DNA of 52,394 bases from positions 1 through 52,394 of the forward strand of contig CAMDBU010000018.1 of NCBI GenBank assembly GCA_945889495.1, given 5' to 3'. The DNA comes from Syntrophobacter sp. SbD2. Its GTDB lineage: Bacteria > Desulfobacterota > Binatia > UBA9968. A program made the position numbers and the translations under genes. The notes under the pieces were generated by a model. The model was given only the letters and a program-made list of their open reading frames with translations. It searched no databases and was not told the origin of the DNA. This document shows positions 42,576 to 49,594 of the stretch, piece by piece; positions within the stretch are counted from its first letter, which is position 1; the number at the start of each line of letters is the position of its first letter.

Positions 42576-42943
42576 AAATGGGATTGCTTCGATCAGGTCT
42601 GCGTATAATAGAAGTCAGCGGGGGACCACGAAAGCACCGCGGTTGCGATCGTAGGGGCAAGGCACGCCTTGCCCCTACGGTTACGTGCTCTTGTGCTCCT
42701 TGGAAAACAAATGTGAGCGGATGATCAGCACAACGAAAAGTCATCCGGCATTCCGTCATACCCGCGAAAGCGGGTATCCAGGCTAATTCGGCGGTGAGCA
42801 AACCTGGATTCCCGCCTGCGCGGGAATGACGAATAGAGGAGAAACGCAGGTTCTGAGAATTCGCGCCATTTTTATGTCCTGTAGACGCGCGTAGAATCAA
42901 GAACACTTCGGGGTGAAACATTCTTGCGCCAATCGAGGCCTCT
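42576..42943. repeat. Gene-free stretch filled by two REP-type elements
   Basis: No gene is supported here. Positions 42651-42678 are a perfect 13-base stem, GTAGGGGCAAGGC/GCCTTGCCCCTAC with loop AC. Positions 42754-42831 carry the CATTCCCG pair, where CGTCATACCCGCGAAAGCGGG (part) and CCCGCCTGCGCGGGAATGACG (part) are mutually complementary through CGTCAT...ATGACG and CCAGG/CCTGG. The last 110 bases before the next gene show nothing recognisable. Confidence 0.65.
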
Positions 42944-43672
42944 ATGACAGAACAATCACACTCTAGAATCGGCTGGCTCGGCCCAAGTCTACCGTCGAGT
43001 TCGCATATCAAAAAGTTTCTCAACCTGGTGCCGGCCAACGTCGAAGTCGTCTACGAGCAATTGATCCTGCACGACGGCGTGTTGAAAGACGTCCAGGGCA
43101 AGCAGGAGCTGATCGTTAGCCGCGCCGTCCAGTTCGCCCTGCGCGATAAACTCGACGGCTTGATTTTCCCCGGCGCACCGCGCGAAGTATGGAACCCGAA
43201 ACTATTCGAAGCCTTCACCGCCGCGCTGAAGATTCCCGTTGCCACGGCGCTACGCGCCTCGGCGGCGGCGTTGAAAACTTTCGCCGCCAAGCGCGTCCTC
43301 CTGCTCACGCCCTTCGACCCGGCGTTGAACCAGTTGATCCGCGAGTTTCTTGGCCGGTTCGATCTGATCGCCACTTCCCCATCGGAAACTTTGCCGCACT
43401 ACACCGACGCACTCAAAATGACCGCCGCCGATGTCATCGCCTACGCCCGCCGGGCGATCGCCGAGCAAAGCCAAGTGGACGCGATCTATTTCCAAGGCGC
43501 CGTGCTCGATCCCATGGACTGTTTGGAACAGATGGAGCGCGAGTTGAACCTGCCGGTGATCGCCAGCAACCCGGCGATGAATTGGTACCTGCTCTCCAAG
43601 CTCGGCGTGAAACATCCGCTGGCCGGAGTTGGCAGGTTGCTATCGACTTGGCCGGCGCTGCCGGCTGGATAA
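42944..43672 (+). CDS. Asp/Glu racemase / maleate isomerase / arylmalonate decarboxylase-like protein
   Basis: The 242-residue cytosolic protein has the two-domain plan of this superfamily: 'SRIGWLGPSLPSS' at the start, 'LDGLIFPGAPREVWN' at the first active-site loop, 'PVATALRASAAALKTFAAKRVLLLTPF' (split) in the centre and 'VDAIYFQGAVLDPMDCLEQME', 'LPVIASNPAMNWYLL' at the second. Known members use one or two Cys; here the loop positions are Pro-Gly (76-77) and Gln-Gly (184-185), and the only Cys is C193. It may have lost racemase chemistry. It sits between two solute-binding proteins and may process their ligand. Substrate unknown. Confidence 0.75.
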   Translation: MTEQSHSRIGWLGPSLPSSSHIKKFLNLVPANVEVVYEQLILHDGVLKDVQGKQELIVSRAVQFALRDKLDGLIFPGAPREVWNPKLFEAFTAALKIPVATALRASAAALKTFAAKRVLLLTPFDPALNQLIREFLGRFDLIATSPSETLPHYTDALKMTAADVIAYARRAIAEQSQVDAIYFQGAVLDPMDCLEQMERELNLPVIASNPAMNWYLLSKLGVKHPLAGVGRLLSTWPALPAG

Positions 43673-43725
43673 ACGTTTTTTTAAATGAATCCTCAGCCGT
43701 TCCGATGACCCAGGGATCGGAGATT

Positions 43726-43815
43726 GCGCCGCAGAGGCGCTGAGGCCGCGGAGGAAAGAGTTTTTGAAAAACATTATTCCGAACTCTGTGAACTCTGTGC
43801 CTCTGTGGTGGTGAA
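43726..43815. repeat. CGCAGAGGCGCTGAGG / CTCTGTGCCTCTGTGGTGG inverted repeat
   Basis: Left arm CGCCGCAGAGGCGCTGAGG (about 43728-43746) and right arm ACTCTGTGCCTCTGTGGTGG (about 43792-43811) are imperfectly complementary. A matching element of the same type is at 44908-44990, so the solute-binding-protein gene at 43851 is flanked on both sides. Confidence 0.5.
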
Positions 43816-43850
43816 AACTTCTTTGTATGTAACCCAGAAAACACTTGAGC

Positions 43851-44894
43851 ATGAAACACCCGATTGCACTCACGGTCACCGCGCTGGCTCTAATTCTCAG
43901 CCGCGGCACTGCCTCGGCGCAAAGCGATTTCTACCGCGGCAAGACCATGACCTTTATCGTCAACATGGCGGCCGGCGACGCCAACGATCTGTGGGCGCGC
44001 GCCTTGGCGCGCAATCTGGTCAAATACATTCCCGGCAACCCGAACATCCTAGCCCACAACATGGCCGGCGGCGGCTCGATGATCTCGGCGAACTATCTTT
44101 ACAGTGTCGCCAAGCCCGACGGCCTGACCATCGGCCAGACCTCTTCGAGTCTGTATTTTCAGCAGCTCATCGGCCGGCGCGAAGTGCAATTCGATTGGCG
44201 CAAGTTCAGTTGGATCGGTTCGGCGGGACAGGCCGAGTCATTGCTGATGATGCGCAGCGACGCGCCGTATAAATCCATGGAAGATATCCGCACCGCCAGC
44301 GAGCCGCCCAAGTGCTCCGCCACCGCGCCCGGCGCCGGCACCCATATCAGCTTGAAAGTTTTGGAAGAAGCGCTGAACGCCAAGTTTCGCATCGTCACCG
44401 GCTACAAGAGCGGCAGCGATCAGGATCTCGCCATCGAGCGCGGCGAGGTGCAGTGCCGGGCGGTCACTTCGGCATCGTTCCTGGCCCGCGAGCCGTTCAT
44501 CGGATGGCAGAAAAAAAACTTCGTCCGCATCCTGGCTCAGAGCGGCCGCAAGCGTAATCCCAAGCTCGCCGAAGTGCCGACCATCTACGAGCTGATGGCG
44601 CGCCATCAAACACCCGAAGCCAAGCAGCGCCTGGTAGCGGTGTTGCTCGGCGCCGATCACTTCGGCCAATACCTCGCCGCCACGCCACCGGCAACGCCCA
44701 TGGAGCGGGTGAAAATCCTCCGTGACGCCTACGCCCGCGCGCTAAAAGATCCCGACCTCATCGAAGAAGCGGCGCGACGCAACTGGAGCATGGACTCGGT
44801 CACCGGTGAAGATTTAGAAAAAATGGCTAAGCAAGTCATCGATCAGCCGCCGCAACTGATCGGCCGGGTGAAAGAACTGTTGGGCGGCAATTAG
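43851..44894 (+). CDS. Tripartite-type (TctC-like, divergent) solute-binding protein
   Basis: The 347-residue protein has signal peptide 'MKHPIALTVTALALILS' ending 'GTASAQ'. Paralog pattern: 'DFYRGKTMTFIVNMAAGDANDLWAR', 'YIPGNPNILAHNMAGGGSMISANY', 'YSVAKPDGLTIG', 'GYKSGSDQDLAIERGEVQCRAV', 'MAKQVIDQPPQLIGRVKELLGG'. ATG at 43851 is preferred to a TTG at 43845; no clear Shine-Dalgarno. Flanking inverted repeats of the same class suggest the gene moved or was duplicated with them. Ligand unknown. Confidence 0.8.
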   Translation: MKHPIALTVTALALILSRGTASAQSDFYRGKTMTFIVNMAAGDANDLWARALARNLVKYIPGNPNILAHNMAGGGSMISANYLYSVAKPDGLTIGQTSSSLYFQQLIGRREVQFDWRKFSWIGSAGQAESLLMMRSDAPYKSMEDIRTASEPPKCSATAPGAGTHISLKVLEEALNAKFRIVTGYKSGSDQDLAIERGEVQCRAVTSASFLAREPFIGWQKKNFVRILAQSGRKRNPKLAEVPTIYELMARHQTPEAKQRLVAVLLGADHFGQYLAATPPATPMERVKILRDAYARALKDPDLIEEAARRNWSMDSVTGEDLEKMAKQVIDQPPQLIGRVKELLGGN

Positions 44895-44907
44895 GACGAG
44901 GAATCTC

Positions 44908-44990
44908 ACCACGGAGGACACAGAGATCGCAGAGTTCGGAACTTGTCTTAATCATAAAAATCTACTTTGCGTCCTCGGCGTCTCTGCGGT
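44908..44990. repeat. CTCACCACGGAGG / CTCTGCGGTGAG inverted repeat
   Basis: TCTCACCACGGAGGACACAG (about 44904-44923) and GTCCTCGGCGTCTCTGCGGTGAG (about 44971-44993) pair imperfectly. This is the partner of the element at 43726 and another CTTTGCG-family relative (CTTTGCGTCCTCGGCG). Confidence 0.5.
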
Positions 44991-45026
44991 GAGTCCTCCG
45001 ATAATTCTTATCGATCGCTGAACACA

Positions 45027-45056
45027 TTGACACCGATCGTGCCCATCCCATACTAT
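45027..45056 (+). promoter_or_regulatory. Sigma-70-type promoter for the cytochrome gene
   Basis: TTGACA (45027-45032), an 18-base spacer and TACTAT (45051-45056) precede the cytochrome start at 45077. The 14-base word ACATTGACACCGA(T/C) around the -35 box is shared with the vapB upstream region (12239-12252). Confidence 0.55.
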
Positions 45057-45076
45057 TCGCCGACAAAGGATCGCCG

Positions 45077-46675
45077 ATGCGTAAATTCATCTTAAGCCTG
45101 TTCATCGTTCTAACCTTGTGCGCCGCGCTCTCCGCTTGCGTTAATCAATTTGCATCCGGCGATCCCGCGGAACCGGCGGACGCAGCGTGGATTTCCCTGA
45201 GCATCGAGAACGGCAAGCCGGCCGGCGCGCTCACTCTCATCGCCGGTCAGGAATATATTTTTCAACGCATCACGCTGGCGGTGGACGACCGCGGCGTCAA
45301 GGACAGCCGCGATGCCCTCGACTGGCTGCGCAACCGGTCAAGCTTTCGCGCGCTCAATTGGGACGGCGTGCGCGAGAGCCGCGCCCATTGGCGCAACTAT
45401 CGCGAGAGCCGTCCCGACGCCGATCTTTTCAGCCATGTTTTTGACGGCGCCAAATGGATGAACGAAGCGAACGGGCTGGAGCTATCCGTGCTCGACGCCA
45501 GCGGCGCGGTCATCGGCGAACCGCTGCGCCTGACCAACAACGATTTTCTCAACCGCCAAAAGCAGCAAGACTTCGACACCGTCAAGGCGGAGTATCGTTA
45601 CGAGAACTTCGCGCGCCATAAGGACCGCGCTTCGGCCAAGACCAAGCGCGCCATCGCCAAGATCGTCTTCGCCGTGCAGAGCGATTTTTCCAAGCGGCTG
45701 GTGATTCCCGCCAACGCCCACGCGCTGCGGGTGGTCTGGGATAAGAAACCGCAGGAGCCCTATACTTTTCCCGTTCGCTTGACGCCGCCAGCCTACAACT
45801 ACGGCGGCAAACTCCATGTCACGGTGGAGCCCGACAAACCGGTTTACTATCCCGGCGACACCATTCGCGCCACCTTCACGCTGCTCGATCAGAAAGGCCA
45901 GCGGCTGAAATTCGCCGAGTTCGACAAGAACGGCATCCGCCAACTCAACATTCATCTCGACGGCCCGCTGCAAGATCCGACCTACTATCACGAAGAATGG
46001 CTCAGCGAATTCAAAGTCCGCTACGCCTATCATGTGCGCGCGCCAGCGTTGGGCTTCGGCACCGCGACGGAATCGCGCAGCACCGCGCTCAAGGGCCCGC
46101 CGCTCAGCAGCGACGGCACCAGCATCATCGTCGATCTGCATGTGCCGATGAATTTACCGAAAGAGAAATTCGGCAGCTTCGAGATCGGCGCCACCGCCTG
46201 GCGCAACTTCGCCAGTCAAAGTTGGATCGCCCGCCTGGATAAACATATCCAGGTGGGCCAAGCGGAACATACCCACTTCGAAAAATTCGGCTGCGAGAAC
46301 TGCCATGTACCGAACACGCCCATGGACATGGGCCTGTTGATCCCGCCCATGGTCGGCGTCGAGAAGTTAAAAGTCGACAGCATCGAAAGCTGCGTCATGT
46401 GCCACGACAACAGCCGCAACGGCTCGCGCCGCCTGGACAAATATTTGCACCTGATTCATCAGAATCGCGACAAGTTTCCCGCGGCGAAAAACAACTGCGC
46501 GGTGTGCCATTTGACCGCCGACAGCATCAAGAAGGTCCACTTCGAAGTCTGCTCCAACTGCCACGAGAATCTGCACAAAAACAATCAACCGAAATACACC
46601 GACGCCCAGTGCATCAACTGCCACCAGGACTACAACCGTGGCCATGTCGGCCCAGCATTGGCCGCAAAGCATTGA
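45077..46675 (+). CDS. Five-heme c-type cytochrome lipoprotein
   Basis: The 532-residue protein has a lipoprotein signal peptide with lipobox LSAC (Cys21), so it is anchored to a membrane after export. Residues about 30-400 hold no heme motif and look beta-rich, including an Ig-like stretch 'VTVEPDKPVYYPGDTIRATFTLLDQKG' (split). The C-terminal 130 residues carry five CxxCH heme sites at C406 (CENCH), C439 (CVMCH), C474 (CAVCH), C492 (CSNCH) and C512 (CINCH), with spare His residues for bis-His ligation. A periplasmic or surface electron-transfer role is likely. I do not recognise a named family. It has its own promoter at 45027 and stands alone between repeats. Confidence 0.83.
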   Translation: MRKFILSLFIVLTLCAALSACVNQFASGDPAEPADAAWISLSIENGKPAGALTLIAGQEYIFQRITLAVDDRGVKDSRDALDWLRNRSSFRALNWDGVRESRAHWRNYRESRPDADLFSHVFDGAKWMNEANGLELSVLDASGAVIGEPLRLTNNDFLNRQKQQDFDTVKAEYRYENFARHKDRASAKTKRAIAKIVFAVQSDFSKRLVIPANAHALRVVWDKKPQEPYTFPVRLTPPAYNYGGKLHVTVEPDKPVYYPGDTIRATFTLLDQKGQRLKFAEFDKNGIRQLNIHLDGPLQDPTYYHEEWLSEFKVRYAYHVRAPALGFGTATESRSTALKGPPLSSDGTSIIVDLHVPMNLPKEKFGSFEIGATAWRNFASQSWIARLDKHIQVGQAEHTHFEKFGCENCHVPNTPMDMGLLIPPMVGVEKLKVDSIESCVMCHDNSRNGSRRLDKYLHLIHQNRDKFPAAKNNCAVCHLTADSIKKVHFEVCSNCHENLHKNNQPKYTDAQCINCHQDYNRGHVGPALAAKH

Positions 46676-46722
46676 ACTGCGTAGATGGGGATGGACCGGA
46701 CGCTGGCTTGAGCGCCGCCGGA

Positions 46723-47100
46723 TTAGAACAACTCGGGCTTGGGCGTGAGGAGGATTTCATCGACCCAGTGGGCGATGGCTTTCGGCGGCGTCAAGCGGAT
46801 CGTCTGCGCGGCGGTCATGGCGGCCGCTTTGCCAGGAGCTAGGCCGAGGAGCTTAGCGTAAAGCGCCGGCGACGCTTCGATGGATAACGCCAATCCCATC
46901 TCGTCTCGATAAACCTTGAAGCCCGCCTGTTCGAGAAACCGCTGCACGCTGCCACGAACGTCATCGGAGGGACGGTAGGGAGCGAGATCGTCGGGCAACG
47001 GTCCTTGGGCCAACTCGCGATAGGAACGCCCGGAGACCGAGCGCAGGAAAACCTGGGCAACCAAAGTTTCCTTGCGCTTCGATCTTCCGGGCTGAGCCAT
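46723..47100 (-). CDS. Stand-alone protease-propeptide-like protein
   Basis: The 125-residue protein has no signal peptide. It resembles the N-terminal pro-region of the subtilase encoded just upstream: 'LAPYRPSDDVRGSVQRFLEQAGFKVYRDEMGLALSIEASPALYAKLLG' (compare in pieces) aligns with 'LAQHTPDDRTMQEVAKKLQEQGFQVFVDDG...ARGPYDLFEKMF' of the protease. This is the layout of a subtilase/sedolisin activation domain (a P-[ST]-D-[DE] start, 'F.V..D', then an exclusion of substrate). The start at 47100 has AAAGGTG before it and lies 14 bases after the protease stop. It probably acts as an inhibitor, chaperone or substrate adaptor of the protease. No named family recognised. Confidence 0.65.
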   Translation of the reverse strand: MAQPGRSKRKETLVAQVFLRSVSGRSYRELAQGPLPDDLAPYRPSDDVRGSVQRFLEQAGFKVYRDEMGLALSIEASPALYAKLLGLAPGKAAAMTAAQTIRLTPPKAIAHWVDEILLTPKPELF

Positions 47101-47114
47101 AGGACACCTTTACT

Positions 47115-48584
47115 TCAGGCAATCTGCCACGCACGTAGGGCGTTTACTAGGCCGGCACCGGTAGCGTTATCGACGCCCGGTCCCGCCGCCTCGCCCATCG
47201 AGCTGGTGCCGACCAAGACATCGGTCGCCGTGCCACGCAAAATCGCCTTGATTTGGCTCGGCGTCAACGTCGGCTGCTTTTGCAACAGCAACGCGCAGAT
47301 GCCCGCGATTTGCGGCGCCGCCGCGGAGGTGCCGCTAAAAACACCCCAACCGTCGTTGGTCGCGGTCTCGTCTTTATTCGGCTGAGGCACACCGCCCAGG
47401 CCAACGTCAATCGCCGACGATGGCGGAATCGGCAACATAATATAAGTCGCCGCCGGCTGCATGCCGACCAGGCCGCAGAAATCCGGCACCCGTCGTCCGG
47501 GATAAATCAAACTCATGAAGCTCGACGCGTAGTTAGACGCGCGCAGCGCCATGTTTTGATCGGCATGAACACCGCCCACGGAAATCACCTCGGGCATCAT
47601 GCCGGGAAAACCGACGTGACCATTGCCGGCCGAAAACACCACGGTGACGCCCGCCGCGACGATCGACATGATCCGTAGACGGAGCGGCACCAACGCCGCC
47701 GGCAATGTCGTCACACCCGGCAGGTGAAACCCCCAACTGCACGAGATCACCCGTGGGCCCATGGCCACCGCCCGGTCGAAACTCAGTACGGCGTTGCCGC
47801 CCATCTTGACGCCGAAGACCTGAGCGTCCGGCGCGCAAGCGAAAATATTCGCCACCTCGCCCGTGCCATGGCCATTGGGATCGAGGTCCGCCGGCGGAAA
47901 CGCATCGGCCGCCGCAATCGGATTGAGACGATAACCATGCATCAGATGGTAAGGATGCATGTTGAATCCGGTGTCGAGCATGGCGACACGCACGCCCAAA
48001 CCCGTCGCCCTCGATCCGGACAGATTGGTGCGTCGGTGCGTCGCCGATGCCTGCAAAATCCCGGCAACGTCACCGGGCACGCGCAGATGAAAGTAACGCA
48101 CCGGCGGCGGCAGCGGCGAACCAAAATATATTGGCGGCCGTTGGATGGTCGTGTAAATCGCGCCGGGAATATTGACCGTACTCGGCTCCGGTGCGTCTTT
48201 AACCGTGTCGAAAAATTCGAACGCATGCTCGCGCACGCCGGTCTTGAGGGTTCGGGCGCGCTTGCGCAACCGGGTCTGAAACATTTTTTCGAATAGATCG
48301 TACGGCCCCCGAGCCGAGACGCTCGTGCACCCATCGTCGACAAACACTTGAAACCCTTGCTCTTGGAGTTTCTTCGCGACTTCCTGCATGGTGCGATCGT
48401 CAGGAGTGTGCTGGGCTAAAGTGTCACTGCTCAGCTCACCCATCATTTGCTGCAAGCTTGCCCCGGAGCGCGGCCGACACACCACTTCAAAAGAGACCTG
48501 CTCCGCTCGCGCCGGGGTGAGCTCCCGATCGATTTTTTGCACGTCCGTAGCGACTTTCGCTGGCCTTCTATCTCGCGTTGCCAT
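47115..48584 (-). CDS. Subtilisin-like (S8) serine protease with N-terminal pro-domain, no signal peptide
   Basis: The 489-residue protease has catalytic D204 ('VAMLDTGFN'), H239 ('NGHGTGEV'), oxyanion N321 ('FSAGNGHVG') and S420 ('FSGTSAAAPQIAG'). Residues about 25-110 form a pro-domain like that of the partner at 46723. There is no hydrophobic export signal, so it seems to work in the cytosol or leave by another route. It is the first gene of a two-gene set with the stand-alone propeptide-like protein. Substrate unknown; cytosolic subtilases of this sort are sometimes tied to defence or peptide maturation, which is only an idea here. Confidence 0.85.
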   Translation of the reverse strand: MATRDRRPAKVATDVQKIDRELTPARAEQVSFEVVCRPRSGASLQQMMGELSSDTLAQHTPDDRTMQEVAKKLQEQGFQVFVDDGCTSVSARGPYDLFEKMFQTRLRKRARTLKTGVREHAFEFFDTVKDAPEPSTVNIPGAIYTTIQRPPIYFGSPLPPPVRYFHLRVPGDVAGILQASATHRRTNLSGSRATGLGVRVAMLDTGFNMHPYHLMHGYRLNPIAAADAFPPADLDPNGHGTGEVANIFACAPDAQVFGVKMGGNAVLSFDRAVAMGPRVISCSWGFHLPGVTTLPAALVPLRLRIMSIVAAGVTVVFSAGNGHVGFPGMMPEVISVGGVHADQNMALRASNYASSFMSLIYPGRRVPDFCGLVGMQPAATYIMLPIPPSSAIDVGLGGVPQPNKDETATNDGWGVFSGTSAAAPQIAGICALLLQKQPTLTPSQIKAILRGTATDVLVGTSSMGEAAGPGVDNATGAGLVNALRAWQIA

Positions 48585-48960
48585 AACGATATCCCCCTTT
48601 TTAGTTGGTTAATTTTTGGGATCCCGCGGGTTAGCAAGAGCAACCGCAGTGCCAATACCGTCGCCAGTAGGTAGGCCGCGGAATTTCTCGGCTTTCACTA
48701 GGGAGACCCATGGACGCGTGGCGAGAAGAAGGCGACGACGCAACATTTGGATACACTCGGTGTATACGTTGGGAGACGATCACCGATGCCGCGGCGCACG
48801 GGCGATGAGCATCGGCGTGCGGGGCGGCACGCAGGAATGGCAACGCTTGTCGCGAAGATTACCAAGCGAGGAAAGAGCGATCCTGCGCGCTTGCAAGATC
48901 GCCAAGCTTGCGCTTAAAGACATCTAGTCTGAATTTACTCAATGAAAGAAGGAAGCGCCC
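48585..48960. other. Gene-poor stretch with one operator-like palindrome
   Basis: No coding sequence is well supported; a short frame at about 48804-48927 (MSIGVRGGTQEW...) has no recognisable homology or ribosome site. A perfect 15-base palindrome ATACAC-TCG-GTGTAT (48751-48765) could be a regulator site between the divergent protease and monooxygenase genes. It sits about 170 bases before the protease start and 195 before the monooxygenase. Confidence 0.4.
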
Positions 48961-49254
48961 ATGATCCAAGAAGTTGTCATCCAACATGTCCAACCGGAGA
49001 AGCGCGACGAATACATCCAGGTGTTCGGCGATATCTTGAAGAAGGCCAACTACGCCGGTTCCCACGGGATTAGGTTTTTCACCAGCATCGAAGATCCGAG
49101 CCGGGTGATCTTGATGATCGAATGGGACAGCGTCGAGGCGCACACCCAGCACCGCGGCACGCCGGTGCACAACGCCATGCGCGAAGCGACGTCAAAGTAC
49201 CAGACGGTGAAAAGCGACGGCGCTCACTTTGTCATGCATGTGGTGAAAGAATAA
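48961..49254 (+). CDS. Antibiotic biosynthesis monooxygenase (ABM)-like protein
   Basis: The 97-residue ferredoxin-like-fold protein has 'MIQEVVIQHVQPEKRDEYIQVFGDIL', 'GIRFFTSIEDPSRVILMIEWDSVEAHTQHRG' (split) and 'SDGAHFVMHVVKE'. ABM-like proteins are small dimeric cofactor-free oxygenases or heme/flavin-linked enzymes; many have no known substrate. GAAGGAAG precedes the ATG by six bases. A shortened duplicate lies 48 bases downstream (49303-49412), showing a local duplication. Next is the Rieske oxygenase gene; cofunction is possible. Confidence 0.78.
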   Translation: MIQEVVIQHVQPEKRDEYIQVFGDILKKANYAGSHGIRFFTSIEDPSRVILMIEWDSVEAHTQHRGTPVHNAMREATSKYQTVKSDGAHFVMHVVKE

Positions 49255-49302
49255 AAACGTGATCGTGTTCGTGGTTCGTGTTCGTAAAGAAAGGTGCCGA
49301 AT

Positions 49303-49412
49303 ATGATTCCGGAAGTCATCATCCAGCATGTCCAACCGGAGAAACGCGACGACAATATCAGACCGCCAAAAGCGACGGCGCCCACTTCGCCATGCTTGTC
49401 GTGAAGGAATGA
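49303..49412 (+). pseudogene. Internally deleted duplicate of the ABM-like gene
   Basis: The copy starts like the intact gene (M-I-P-E-V-I-I-Q-H-V-Q-P-E-K-R-D-D), then jumps to its end: the bases CAGACCGCCAAAAGCGACGG up to TGA at 49410 encode QTAKSDGAHFAMLVVKE in the original frame. About 184 of 294 bases are missing and the join is out of frame (110 bases in total), so no functional product is expected. Confidence 0.8.
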
Positions 49413-49594
49413 AGTCGTGCTCGTGTTCGTGATTCGTGTTCGATCCGGAACTCTTCACGAGCACGAGCCACGATCACGAACACGAAAAATGCGGCTGAAG
49501 AGGCCGAGAGACGATCACAACACCGTAAGTCATCGAATCTATCCAGCGGCGCCAACCTTGAATTCAGCGCCCCATTCGCCTACAGAACTAAGCC
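49413..49594. repeat. CACGAG/TCGTGTTCG inverted repeat and spacer before the Rieske gene
   Basis: TCGTGCTCGTGTTCGTG (about 49415-49431) and CACGAGCACGAGCCACGATC (about 49457-49476) pair imperfectly; a further half-copy lies at 49258-49285 before the decayed ABM copy. These belong to the family of 27007 and 35633. Positions 49490-49594 show nothing recognisable apart from the 5' side of the oxygenase gene. Confidence 0.55.

Noticed and set aside
42651-42678. Terminator after the 41472 gene
   Set aside because: The stem is perfect but lies about 75 bases downstream and has no T-tract; the same palindrome recurs at other places, so it is scored as a REP element.
48804-48927. Small gene MSIGVRGGTQEW...
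   Set aside because: No ribosome site, no homology and atypical composition; considered chance.
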